Below, in pieces: positions 12,726-26,100 of a stretch of 64,000 bases of DNA (the first letter of the stretch is position 1; every line of letters begins with the position of its first letter). Both the position numbers and the translations under genes were made by a program. The DNA comes from Deroplatys truncata (Eukaryota; Arthropoda; Insecta; Mantodea; Mantidae), in NCBI GenBank assembly GCA_030765065.1, contig CM060983.1, positions 230,659,528 through 230,723,527 on the forward strand, written 5' to 3'. A model generated the notes under the pieces. It was given only the letters and a program-made list of their open reading frames with translations. It did no database searches and was not told the DNA's origin.

Positions 12726-15529
12726 ATACTCATACTCTAACTAGTGTGTTAACTCCTGTCCTATGTTAGCTGTAGTTGGAGTAGAAAAAATACTCATACT
12801 CTAACTAGTGTGTTAACTCCTGTCCTATGTTAGCTGTAGTTGGAGTAGAAAAAAGACTTATACTCTAACTAGTGTGTTAACTCCTGTCCTATGTTAGCTG
12901 TAGTTGGAGAAGAAAACATACTCATACTCTCACTTGTGTGTTAACTCCTGTCCTATGTTAGCTGTAGTTGGAGAAGAAAACATACTCATACTCTCACTTG
13001 TGTGTTAACTCCTGTCCTATGTTAGCTGTAGTTGGAGAAGAAAACATACTCATACTCTCACTTGTGTGTTAACTCCTGTCCTATGTTAGCTGTAGTTGGA
13101 GAAGAAAACATACTTATACTCTAACTTGTGTGTTAACTCCTGTCCTATGTTAGCCTGTAGTTGGAGAAGAAAACATACTCATACTCTCACTTGTGTGTTA
13201 ACTCCTGTCCTATGTTAGCTGTAGTTGGAGAAGAAAACATACTCATACTCTCACTTGTGTGTTAACTCCTGTCCTATGTTAGCCTGTAGTTGGAGAAGAA
13301 AACATACTCATACTCTCACTTGTGTGTTAACTCCTGTCCTATGTTAGCTGTAGTTGGAGAAGAAAACATACTCATACTCTCACTTGTGTGTTAACTCCTG
13401 TCCTATGTTAGCCTTAGTTGGAGAAGAAAACATACTCATACTCTAACTAGTGTGTTAACTCCTGTCCTATGTTAGCTGTAGTTGGAGAAGAAAACATACT
13501 CATACTCTAACTTGTGTGTTAACTCCTGTCCTATGTTAGCCTTAGTTGGAGAAGAAAACATACTCATACTCTAACTAGTGTGTTAACTCCTGTCCTATGT
13601 TAGCTGTAGTTGGAGAAGAAAACATACTCATACTCTCACTTGTGTGTTAACTCCTGTCCTATGTTAGCTGTAGTTGGAGAAGAAAACATACTCATACTCT
13701 AACTAGTGTGTTAACTCCTGTCCTATGTTAGCCTTAGTTGGAGAAGAAAACATACTCATACTCTCACTTGTGTGTTAACTCCTGTCCTATGTTAGCTGTA
13801 GTTGGAGAAGAAAACATACTCATACTCTAACTAGTGTGTTAACTCCTGTCCTATGTTAGCTGTAGTTGGAGAAGAAAACATACTCATACTCTAACTAGTG
13901 TGTTAACTCCTGTCCTATGTTAGCTGTAGTTGGAGAAGAAAACATACTCATACTCTAACTAGTGTGTTAACTCCTGTCCTATGTTAGCTGTAGTTGGAGA
14001 GGAAAACATACTCATACTCTAACTAGTGTGTTAACTCCTGTCCTATGTTAGCTGTAGTTGGAGAAGAAAACATACTCATACTCTAACTAGTGTGTTAACT
14101 CCTGTCCTATGTTAGCTGTAGTTGGAGAAGAAAACATACTCATACTCTAACTAGTGTGTTAACTCCTGTCCTATGTTAGCTGTAGTTGGAGAAGAAAACA
14201 TACTCATACTCTAACTAGTGTGTTAACTCCTGTCCTATGTTAGCTGTAGTTGGAGAAGAAAACATACTCATACTCTAACTAGTGTGTTAACTCCTGTCCT
14301 ATGTTAGCTGTAGTTGGAGAAGAAAACATACTCATACTCTAACTAGTGTGTTAACTCCTGTCCTATGTTAGCTGTAGTTGGAGAAGAAAACATACTCATA
14401 CTCTAACTAGTGTGTTAACTCCTGTCCTATGTTAGCCTGTAGTTGGAGAAGAAAACATACTCATACTCTAACTAGTGTGTTAACTCCTGTCCTATGTTAG
14501 CTGTAGTTGGAGAAGAAAACATACTCATACTCTAACTAGTGTGTTAACTCCTGTCCTATGTTAGCTGTAGTTGGAGAAGAAAACATACTCATACTCTAAC
14601 TAGTGTGTTAACTCCTGTCCTATGTTAGCCTTAGTTGGAGAAGAAAACATACTCATACTCTCACTAGTGTGTTAACTCCTGTCCTATGTTAGCCTGTAGT
14701 TGGAGAAGAAAACATACTCATACTCTAACTAGTGTGTTAACTCCTGTCCTATGTTAGCTGTAGTTGGAGAAGAAAACATACTCATACTCTAACTAGTGTG
14801 TTAACTCCTGTCCTATGTTAGCTGTAGTTGGAGAAGAAAACATACTCATACTCTAACTTGTGTGTTAACTCCTGTCCTATGTTAGCCTTAGTTGGAGAAG
14901 AAAACATACTCATACTCTAACTAGTGTGTTAACTCCTGTCCTATGTTAGCTGTAGTTGGAGAAGAAAACATACTCATACTCTAACTAGTGTGTTAACTCC
15001 TGTCCTATGTTAGCTGTAGTTGGAGAAGAAAACATACTCATACTCTCACTTGTGTGTTAACTCCTGTCCTATGTTAGCTGTAGTTGGAGAAGAAAACATA
15101 CTCATACTCTAACTAGTGTGTTAACTCCTGTCCTATGTTAGCTTAGTTGGAGAAGAAAACATACTCATACTCTAACTAGTGTGTTAACTCCTGTCCTATG
15201 TTAGCCTTAGTTGGAGAAGAAAACATACTCATACTCTAACTAGTGTGTTAACTCCTGTCCTATGTTAGCCTGTAGTTGGAGAAGAAAACATACTCATACT
15301 CTAACTAGTGTGTTAACTCCTGTCCTATGTTAGCTGTAGTTGGAGAAGAAAACATACTCATACTCTAACTAGTGTGTTAACTCCTGTCCTATGTTAGCCT
15401 TAGTTGGAGAAGAAAACATACTCATACTCTAACTAGTGTGTTAACTCCTGTCCTATGTTAGCTGTAGTTGGAGAAGAAAACATACTCATACTCTAACTAG
15501 TGTGTTAACTCCTGTCCTATGTTAGCCTT

Positions 15530-17470
15530 AGTTGGAGAAGAAAACATACTCATACTCTAACTAGTGTGTTAACTCCTGTCCTATGTTAGCTGTAGTTGGA
15601 GAAGAAAACATACTCATACTCTCACTTGTGTGTTAACTCCTGTCCTATGTTAGCTGTAGTTGGAGAAGAAAACATACTCATACTCTAACTAGTGTGTTAA
15701 CTCCTGTCCTATGTTAGCTGTAGTTGGAGTAGAAAAAAGACTTATACTCTAACTAGTGTGTTAACTCCTGTCCTATGTTAGCTGTAGTTGGAGTAGAAAA
15801 AAGACTTATACTCTAACTAGTGTGTTAACTCCTGTCCTATGTTAGCTGTAGTTGGAGAAGAAAACATACTCATACTCTCACTTGTGTGTTAACTCCTGTC
15901 CTATGTTAGCTGTAGTTGGAGAAGAAAACATACTCATACTCTAACTAGTGTGTTAACTCCTGTCCTATGTTAGCTGTAGTTGGAGAAGAAAACATACTCA
16001 TACTCTAACTAGTGTGTTAACTCCTGTCCTATGTTAGCCTTAGTTGGAGAAGAAAACATACTCATACTCTAACTAGTGTGTTAACTCCTGTCCTATGTTA
16101 GCTGTAGGTGGAGAAGAAAACATACTCATACTCTAACTAGTGTGTTAACTCCTGTCCTATGTTAGCTGTAGTTGGAGAAGAAAACATACTCATACTCTAA
16201 CTAGTGTGTTAACTCCTGTCCTATGTTAGCTGTAGTTGGAGAAGAAAACATACTCATACTCTAACTAGTGTGTTAACTCCTGTCCTATGTTAGCCTTAGT
16301 TGGAGAAGAAAACATACTCATACTCTAACTAGTGTGTTAACTCCTGTCCTATGTTAGCTGTAGTTGGAGAAGAAAACATACTCATACTCTAACTAGTGTG
16401 TTAACTCCTGTCCTATGTTAGCTGTAGTTGGAGAAGAAAACATACTCATACTCTCACTTGTGTGTTAACTCCTGTCCTATGTTAGCTGTAGTTGGAGAAG
16501 AAAACATACTCATACTCTAACTAGTGTGTTAACTCCTGTCCTATGTTAGCCTTAGTTGGAGAAGAAAACATACTCATACTCTAACTAGTGTGTTAACTCC
16601 TGTCCTATGTTAGCTGTAGTTGGAGAAGAAAACATACTCATACTCTAACTAGTGTGTTAACTCCTGTCCTATGTTAGCTGTAGTTGGAGAAGAAAACATA
16701 CTCATACTCTCACTTGTGTGTTAACTCCTGTCCTATGTTAGCTGTAGTTGGAGAAGAAAACATACTCATACTCTAACTAGTGTGTTAACTCCTGTCCTAT
16801 GTTAGCCTTAGTTGGAGAAGAAAACATACTCATACTCTCACTTGTGTGTTAACTCCTGTCCTATGTTAGCTGTAGTTGGAGAAGAAAACATACTCATACT
16901 CTAACTTGTGTGTTAACTCCTGTCCTATGTTAGCCTTAGTTGGAGAAGAAAACATACTCATACTCTAACTAGTGTGTTAACTCCTGTCCTATGTTAGCTG
17001 TAGTTGGAGAAGAAAACATACTCATACTCTCACTTGTGTGTTAACTCCTGTCCTATGTTAGCTGTAGTTGGAGAAGAAAACATACTCATACTCTAACTAG
17101 TGTGTTAACTCCTGTCCTATGTTAGCTGTAGTTGGAGTAGAAAAAAGACTTATACTCTAACTAGTGTGTTAACTCCTGTCCTATGTTAGCTGTAGTTGGA
17201 GTAGAAAAAAGACTTATACTCTAACTAGTGTGTTAACTCCTGTCCTATGTTAGCTGTAGTTGGAGAAGAAAACATACTCATACTCTCACTTGTGTGTTAA
17301 CTCCTGTCCTATGTTAGCTGTAGTTGGAGAAGAAAACATACTCATACTCTAACTAGTGTGTTAACTCCTGTCCTATGTTAGCTGTAGTTGGAGAAGAAAA
17401 CATACTCATACTCTAACTAGTGTGTTAACTCCTGTCCTATGTTAGCTGTAGTTGGAGAAGAAAACATACT
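15530..17470. repeat. 22-monomer (1,408-bp) duplication within class A
   Basis: The paired A2 monomers at 15,726 and 17,134 are 1,408 bp apart, exactly 22 x 64. The flanking variants run in the same order for about eight monomers around each pair (a GCCTTAG monomer, a TCACTTG monomer, an ordinary monomer, two A2 monomers, TCACTTG, then ordinary). Further out the variant order differs, so this is a partly overwritten duplication. Confidence 0.7.
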
Positions 17471-20400
17471 CATACTCTCACTTGTGTGTTAGCTCCTGTC
17501 CTATGTTAGCTGTAGTTGGAGAAGAAAACATACTCATACTCTAACTAGTGTGTTAACTCCTGTCCTATGTTAGCCTTAGTTGGAGAAGAAAACATACTCA
17601 TACTCTAACTAGTGTGTTAACTCCTGTCCTATGTTAGCTGTAGTTGGAGAAGAAAACATACTCATACTCTAACTAGTGTGTTAACTCCTGTCCTATGTTA
17701 GCTGTAGTTGGAGAAGAAAACATGCTCATACTCTCACTTGTGTGTTAACTCCTGTCCTATGTTAGCTGTAGTTGGAGAAGAAAACATACTCATACTCTAA
17801 CTAGTGTGTTAACTCCTGTCCTATGTTAGCCTTAGTTGGAGAAGAAAACATACTCATACTCTCACTTGTGTGTTAACTCCTGTCCTATGTTAGCTGTAGT
17901 TGGAGAAGAAAACATACTCATACTCTAACTTGTGTGTTAACTCCTGTCCTATGTTAGCTGTAGTTGGAGAAGAAAACATACTCATACTCTCACTTGTGTG
18001 TTAACTCCTGTCCTATGTTAGCTGTAGTTGGAGAAGAAAACATACTCATACTCTCACTTGTGTGTTAACTCCTGTCCTATGTTAGCTGTAGTTGGAGAAG
18101 AAAACATACTCATACTCTAACTAGTGTGTTAACTCCTGTCCTATGTTAGCCTTAGTTGGAGAAGAAAACATACTCATACTCTCACTTGTGTGTTAACTCC
18201 TGTCCTATGTTAGCTGTAGTTGGAGAAGAAAACATACTCATACTCTCACTTGTGTGTTAACTCCTGTCCTATGTTAGCTGTAGTTGGAGAAGAAAACATA
18301 CTCATACTCTCACTTGTGTGTTAACTCCTGTCCTATGTTAGCTGTAGTTGGAGAAGAAAACATACTCATACTCTCACTTGTGTGTTAACTCCTGTCCTAT
18401 GTTAGCTGTAGTTGGAGAAGAAAACATACTCATACTCTAACTAGTGTGTTAACTCCTGTCCTATGTTAGCCTTAGTTGGAGAAGAAAACATACTCATACT
18501 CTCACTTGTGTGTTAACTCCTGTCCTATGTTAGCTGTAGTTGGAGAAGAAAACATACTCATACTCTCACTTGTGTGTTAACTCCTGTCCTATGTTAGCCT
18601 TAGTTGGAGAAGAAAACATACTCATACTCTCACTTGTGTGTTAACTCCTGTCCTATGTTAGCTGTAGTTGGAGAAGAAAACATACTCATACTCTCACTTG
18701 TGTGTTAACTCCTGTCCTATGTTAGCCTTAGTTGGAGAAGAAAACATACTCATACTCTAACTAGTGTGTTAACTCCTGTCCTATGTTAGCTGTAGTTGGA
18801 GAAGAAAACATACTCATACTCTAACTAGTGTGTTAACTCCTGTCCTATGTTAGCTGTAGTTGGAGAAGAAAACATACTCATACTCTAACTAGTGTGTTAA
18901 CTCCTGTCCTATGTTAGCTGTAGTTGGAGAAGAAAACATACTCATACTCTAACTTGTGTGTTAACTCCTGTCCTATGTTAGCCTTAGTTGGAGAAGAAAA
19001 CATACTCATACTCTAACTAGTGTGTTAACTCCTGTCCTATGTTAGCTGTAGTTGGAGAAGAAAACATACTCATACTCTCACTTGTGTGTTAACTCCTGTC
19101 CTATGTTAGCTGTAGTTGGAGAAGAAAACATACTCATACTCTAACTAGTGTGTTAACTCCTGTCCTATGTTAGCTGTAGTTGGAGAAGAAAACATACTCA
19201 TACTCTAACTAGTGTGTTAACTCCTGTCCTATGTTAGCTGTAGTTGGAGAAGAAAACATACTCATACTCTAACTAGTGTGTTAACTCCTGTCCTATGTTA
19301 GCCTTAGTTGGAGAAGAAAACATACTCATACTCTAACTAGTGTGTTAACTCCTGTCCTATGTTAGCTGTAGTTGGAGAAGAAAACATACTCATACTCTAA
19401 CTAGTGTGTTAACTCCTGTCCTATGTTAGCTGTAGTTGGAGAAGAAAACATACTCATACTCTAACTAGTGTGTTAACTCCTGTCCTATGTTAGCCTTAGT
19501 TGGAGAAGAAAACATACTCATACTCTCACTTGTGTGTTAACTCCTGTCCTATGTTAGCCTTAGTTGGAGAAGAAAACATACTCATACTCTAACTAGTGTG
19601 TTAACTCCTGTCCTATGTTAGCTGTAGTTGGAGAAGAAAACATACTCATACTCTAACTAGTGTGTTAACTCCTGTCCTATGTTAGCTGTAGTTGGAGAAG
19701 AAAACATACTCATACTCTCACTTGTGTGTTAACTCCTGTCCTATGTTAGCTGTAGTTGGAGATGAAAACATACTCATACTCTAACTAGTGTGTTAACTCC
19801 TGTCCTATGTTAGCCTTAGTTGGAGAAGAAAACATACTCATACTCTAACTAGTGTGTTAACTCCTGTCCTATGTTAGCCTTAGTTGGAGAAGAAAACATA
19901 CTCATACTCTAACTAGTGTGTTAACTCCTGTCCTATGTTAGCCTTAGTTGGAGAAGAAAACATACTCATACTCTAACTAGTGTGTTAACTCCTGTCCTAT
20001 GTTAGCTGTAGTTGGAGAAGAAAACATACTCATACTCTAACTAGTGTGTTAACTCCTGTCCTATGTTAGCCTTAGTTGGAGAAGAAAACATACTCATACT
20101 CTAACTAGTGTGTTAACTCCTGTCCTATGTTAGCTGTAGTTGGAGAAGAAAACATACTCATACTCTCACTTGTGTGTTAACTCCTGTCCTATGTTAGCTG
20201 TAGTTGGAGAAGAAAACATACTCATACTCTAACTAGTTGTTAACTCCTGTCCTATGTTAGCTGTAGTTGGAGAAGAAAACGTACTCATACTCTCACTTGT
20301 GTGTTAACTCCTGTCCTATGTTAGCTGTAGTTGGAGAAGAAAACATACTCATACTCTAACTAGTGTGTTAACTCCTGTCCTATGTTAGCCTTAGTTGGAG

Positions 20401-21469
20401 AAGAAAACATACTCATACTCTCACTTGTGTGTTAACTCCTGTCCTATGTTAGCTGTAGTTGGAGAAGAAAACATACTCATACTCTCACTTGTGTGTTAAC
20501 TCCTGTCCTATGTTAGCCTTAGTTGGAGAAGAAAACATACTCATACTCTAACTAGTGTGTTAACTCCTGTCCTATGTTAGCCTTAGTTGGAGAAGAAAAC
20601 ATACTCATACTCTCACTTGTGTGTTAACTCCTGTCCTATGTTAGCCTTAGTTGGAGAAGAAAACATACTCATACTCTAACTAGTGTGTTAACTCCTGTCC
20701 TATGTTAGCTGTAGTTGGAGAAGAAAACATACTCATACTCTTAACTAGTGTGTTAACTCCTGTCCTATGTTAGCCTTAGTTGGAGAAGAAAACATACTCA
20801 TACTCTTACTAGTGTGTTAACTTCTGTCCTATGTTAGCCTTAGTTGGAGAAGAAAACATACTCATACTCTAACTAGTGTGTTAACTCCTGTCCTATGTTA
20901 GCCTTAGTTGGAGAAGAAAACATACTCATACTCTAACTAGTGTGTTAACTCCTGTCCTATGTTAGCCTTAGTTGGAGAAGAAAACATACTCATACTCTAA
21001 CTAGTGTGTTAACTCCTGTCCTATGTTAGCTGTAGTTGGAGAAGAAAACATACTCATACTCTAACTAGTGTGTTAACTCCTGTCCTATGTTAGCCTTAGT
21101 TGGAGAAGAAAACATACTCATACTCTCACTTGTGTGTTAACTCCTGTCCTATGTTAGCTGTAGTTGGAGAAGAAAACATACTCATACTCTAACTAGTGTG
21201 TTAACTCCTGTCCTATGTTAGCCTTAGTTGGAGAAGAAAACATACTCATACTCTCACTTGTGTGTTAACTCCTGTCCTATGTTAGCTGTAGTTGGAGAAG
21301 AAAACATACTCATACTCTCACTTGTGTGTTAACTCCTGTCCTATGTTAGCCTTAGTTGGAGAAGAAAACATACTCATACTCTCACTTGTGTGTTAACTCC
21401 TGTCCTATGTTAGCTGTAGTTGGAGAAGAAAACATACTCATACTCTAACTAGTGTGTTAACTCCTGTCC

Positions 21470-22430
21470 TATGTTAGCTGTAGTTGGAGAAGAAAACATA
21501 CTCATACTCTAACTAGTGTGTTAACTCCTGTCCTATGTTAGCTGTAGTTGGAGAAGAAATCATACTCATACTCTAACTAGTGTGTTAACTCCTGTCCTAT
21601 GTTAGCCTTAGTTGGAGAAGAAAACATACTCATACTCTCACTTGTGTGTTAACTCCTTTCCTATGTTAGCTGTAGTTGGAGAAGAAAACATACTCATACT
21701 CTAACTTGTGTGTTAACTCCTGTCCTATGTTAGCTGTAGTTGGAGAAGAAAACATACTCATACTCTAACTAGTGTGTTAACTCCTGTCCTATGTTAGCCT
21801 TAGTTGGAGAAGAAAACATACTCATACTCTCACTTGTGTGTTAACTCCTGTCCTATGTTAGCTGTAGTTGGAGAAGAAAACATACTCATACTCTAACTAG
21901 TGTGTTAACTCCTGTCCTATGTTAGCTGTAGTTGGAGAAGAAAACATACTCATACTCTCACTTGTGTGTTAACTCCTGTCCTATGTTAGCTGTAGTTGGA
22001 GAAGAAAACATACTCATACTCTCACTTGTGTGTTAACTCCTGTCCTATGTTAGCTGTAGTTGGAGAAGAAAACATACTCATACTCTAACTAGTGTGTTAA
22101 CTCCTGTCCTATGTTAGCTGTAGTTGGAGAAGAAATCATACTCATACTCTAACTAGTGTGTTAACTCCTGTCCTATGTTAGCTGTAGTTGGAGAAGAAAT
22201 CATACTCATACTCTAACTAGTGTGTTAACTCCTGTCCTATGTTAGCCTTAGTTGGAGAAGAAAACATGCTCATACTCTCACTTGTGTGTTAACTCCTTTC
22301 CTATGTTAGCTGTAGTTGGAGAAGAAAACATACTCATACTCTAACTTGTGTGTTAACTCCTGTCCTATGTTAGCTGTAGTTGGAGAAGGAAACATACTCA
22401 TACTCTAACTAGTGTGTTAACTCCTGTCCT
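21470..22430. repeat. 10-monomer (640-bp) tandem duplication
   Basis: Two private mutations recur at a 640-bp offset: GAAATCATAC at 21,556 and 22,196, and AACTCCTTTC at 21,651 and 22,291, with the same neighbouring variants. GAAATCATAC also appears one monomer earlier (~22,132), so the second copy has an extra single-monomer duplication. The near-absence of other differences suggests a recent event. Confidence 0.82.
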
Positions 22431-23140
22431 ATGTTAGCTGTAGTTGGAGAAGAAAACATACTCATACTCTCACTTGTGTGTTAACTCCTGTCCTATGTTA
22501 GCCTTAGTTGGAGAAGAAAACATACTCATACTCTAACTTGTGTGTTAACTCCTGTCCTATGTTAGCCTTAGTTGGAGAAGAAAACATACTCATACTCTCA
22601 CTTGTGTGTTAACTCCTGTCCTATGTTAGCTGTAGTTGGAGAAGAAAACATACTCATACTCTCACTTGTGTGTTAACTCCTGTCCTATGTTAGCTGTAGT
22701 TGGAGAAGAAAACATACTCATACTCTCACTTGTGTGTTAACTCCTGTCCTATGTTAGCTGTAGTTGGAGAAGAAAACATACGCATACTCTAACTAGTGTG
22801 TTAACTCCTGTCCTATGTTAGCTGTAGTTGGAGAAGAAAACATACTCATACTCTAACTAGTGTGTTAACTCCTGTCCTATGTTAGCTGTAGTTGGAGAAG
22901 AAAACATACTCATACTCTCACTTGTGTGTTAACTCCTGTCCTATGTTAGCTGTAGTTGGAGTAGAAAAAAGACTTATACTCTAACTAGTGTGTTAACTCC
23001 TGTCCTATGTTAGCCTTAGTTGGAGATGAAAACATACTCATACTCTCACTTGTGTGTTAACTCCTGTCCTATGTTAGCCTTAGTTGGAGATGAAAACATA
23101 CTCATACTCTCACTTGTGTGTTAACTCCTGTCCTATGTTA

Positions 23141-26100
23141 GATGTGGTTGGAGGAGAAAAACAAACTCATTCTCTCACTTGTGTGTTAGATTCTGTCTTA
23201 TGCTAGCTGTAGTTGGAGCAGAAAAACACACTCATATTCTCACTAGTGTGTTAAATTCTGTGTTATGCTAGCTGTAGTTCCAGCAGAAAAAGGCACTCAT
23301 ACTCTCAGTTGTGTGTTAACTCCTGTCCTATGTTAGCAGTATTTGGAGCACAAAAACTTACTCATACTCTCACTGGTGTGTAACCTCATGTCGTATATTA
23401 GCAGTAGTTAGAGCACAAAAACGCACTCATACTCTCACTTGTGTGTTAACTCCTGTCCTATGTTAGCTGTAGTTGGAGAAGAAATCACACTCATACTATA
23501 TCTAGTGTGTTAACTTCTGTCCTATGTTAGCTGCAGTTGGAGCTGAAAAACACACTCATACTATCACTAGTGTGTTCACTCCTGTCCTATGTTAGCTGTA
23601 GTTGAGACAAACAACACACTGATACCCACACTGATGTGCTAACTCCGGTCCTATGTTAGCTGTACTTGGAGCAGAAAAACAAACCCATACTCTCACTAAT
23701 GTGTTAACTCCTGTCCTATGTTAACTGTACATGGAGAAGAAAAACACACTCATACTCTCACTCGTGTGTTAACTCCTGTCCTATGTTAGCTGTGTGTGGA
23801 GCAGAAAAACACACTCTCACTCTCACTCGTGTGTTAACACCTGACTTATGCTGGCTGTATGTGGAGCAGAAAAACATACTCATACTCTCACTCGTGTGTT
23901 AACTCTTGTCCTATGTTAGCTGTGTGTGGAGCAGAAAAACACTCTCTTACTCTCACTCTTGTGTTAACTCATGTCCTATGTTAGCTGTAGTTGGAGCAGA
24001 AAAACATATTCATACTCTCATTAGTGTGTTAAAACCTGTCCTATGTTAGCTGTAGTTGAGGCAGAGAAACTTACTCTTACTCTCACTCGTGTGTTAACTC
24101 CTGTCCTGTGTTAGCTGTAGTTGGAGCAGAAAAACAGACTCATACTCTCATTAGTGTGTTAACACCTGTTCTATGTTAGCTGTAGTTGAGGCAGAAAAAC
24201 ACACTCTTACTCTCACTCGTGAGTTAACTCCTGTGTTATGCTAGCTGTACGTGGAGCAGAAAAGCATACTCTTACTCTCACTCGTGTGTTAACTCCTGTT
24301 CTATGGTAGCTGTAGTTGAGGCAGAAAAACACACTCTAGCTCTCACTCATGTATTAACTCCTGTCCTATGTTAGCTGAAGTTTAGGCAGAACAACACACT
24401 CTTACTCTCACTCTTGTGTTAACTACTGTCTTATGTTAGTTTAGTTACAGCATAAAACACACACCCATTTTTTCTCCAGTGTGCTAACTCCTGTCCTAAG
24501 CTACTGTAGTTGGAGCAGAAAACACACTCATACTTTCACTAGTGTGCTAACTCCTGTCCTATGTTAGTTTAGTTACAGCAGAAAACACACACTCATACTT
24601 TAACTAGTGTGTTAACTCCTGTCCTATGCTACTGTAGTTAGATCAGAAAAACACACTCATACTCTCACTAGTGTTCTAACTCTTTCGTATGCTAGCTGTT
24701 GTTGGAGCAGAAAAACACACTTATACTCTCACTAGTGTGTTAACACCTGTCTAATGCTAATTGTAGTTGGAGCAGAAAAACACACTCTTACTCTCAGTAG
24801 TGTGCTAACTCCTGTCCTATGTTAGCTGTAGTTGAGGCATAAAAACACACTCTTACTCTCACTCTTGTGTTAACTCCTGTCCTATGTTAGCTGTAGTTGG
24901 AGCAGAAAAACATATTCATACTCTCATTTGTGTGTTAACACCTGTCCTATGTTAGCTGTAGTTGAGGCAGAAAAACTTACTCTTACTCTCACTCGTGTGT
25001 TAACTCCTGTCCTGTGTTAGCTGTAGTTGGATCAGAAAAACAGACTCATACTCTCATTAGTATGTTAACTCCTGTCCTATGTTAGCTGTAATTGAGGCAG
25101 CAAAACATACTCTTACTCTCACTCGTGTGTTAACTCCTGTCCAATGTTAGCTGTAGTTGGAGCAGAAAAACACAGTCATTCTATCACTAGTGTGTTCACT
25201 CCTGTCCTATGTTAGATGTTATAGGAGCAGAAAAACATGCTCATACTCTCACTAGTGTGTCCTATGTTAGCTGTAGTTGGAGCACAAAACACACTCATAC
25301 ACCCACTTGTGTGTTCACTCCTGTCCTATTTTAGCTATAGTTGGAGTAGAAAAACGAACCACATAGTCACACTAGTGTGTTTACTCCTGTCTTGTGCAAG
25401 ATATTTCAGAAAAACACACTTATACTCTCAGAAATGTTTTATCTGCTGTCCCATGTTAGCTGTAGTTGGAACACAAAAACGCACTCATACTCTTACTTGT
25501 GTGTTAACTCCTATCCTGAGTTAGCAGTACTTGGAGCATAAAAACACACTCATACTCCCACTCGTGTGTTAACTCCTGCCCAATTTAGCTGTAGTTGGAG
25601 CAGAGAAGCAAACTCATACTCTCACTAGGGTGCCAACTCCTGTCCTATGTTAGTTTAGTTACAGCAGAAGACACACACTCATACTTTCACTAGTGTGCTA
25701 ACTCCTGTCCTAAGCTACTGTAGTTGGAGCAGAAAACACACTCATACTTTCACTAGTGTGCTAACTCCTGTCCTATGTTAGTTTAGTTACAGCAGAAAAC
25801 ACACATTCATACTTCCTTTACTAGTGTGGTAACTCCTGTCCTATGCTACTGTAGTTAGATCAGAAAAACACACTCATACTCTCACTAGTGTTCTAACTCC
25901 TGTCGTATACTAGCTGTTGTTGGAGTAGAAAAACACACTTATACTCTCACTAGTGTGTTACCACCTGTCTTGTGCTAATTGTAGTTGGAGCAGAAAAACA
26001 CACTCATACTCTCACTAGTGTGCTAACTCCTGTCTTATGCTAGCAATTGTTGGAGCAGAAAAACACACTCACACTCTTACTAATGTGTTAACACCTGTCT

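Larger units (their letters stand above)
12726..23140. repeat. Class A satellite array, right arm
   Basis: About 163 further 64-bp class A monomers with the same diagnostic variants as the left arm. A2 monomers are rare here (12,781-12,850, 15,726-15,800, 17,134-17,210, 22,950). Length variants are more frequent than left of the gap: the 65-bp GCCTGTAG form five times between 13,150 and 15,270, a GCTTAG deletion at ~15,141, ACTAGTTGTTAAC at ~20,233 and CTCTTAACTAG at ~20,739. The first monomer after the gap (12,781) joins a GTAGAAAAA left half to a TACTCAT right half, an intra-monomer recombinant. The arm ends where monomers become GATGTGGTTGG at 23,141. Confidence 0.97.

Noticed and set aside
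11676-12744. Three long open frames across the gap
   Set aside because: They consist almost entirely of undetermined bases; the few real codons are satellite.
1-23140. CRISPR-like regular repeats
   Set aside because: The repeats are directly head to tail with no unique spacers, and the variable sites are shared alleles; this is a tandem satellite.
25237-25524. 95-codon frame recurring at 27,889, 32,384, 36,137 and 44,819
   Set aside because: Five similar open frames could suggest a gene family, but every one is satellite read-through at the same position of a class B higher-order unit. Differences are scattered without preference for synonymous sites, and other copies of the same unit (near 31,170, 43,600, 49,480 and 52,640) are frame-disrupted.
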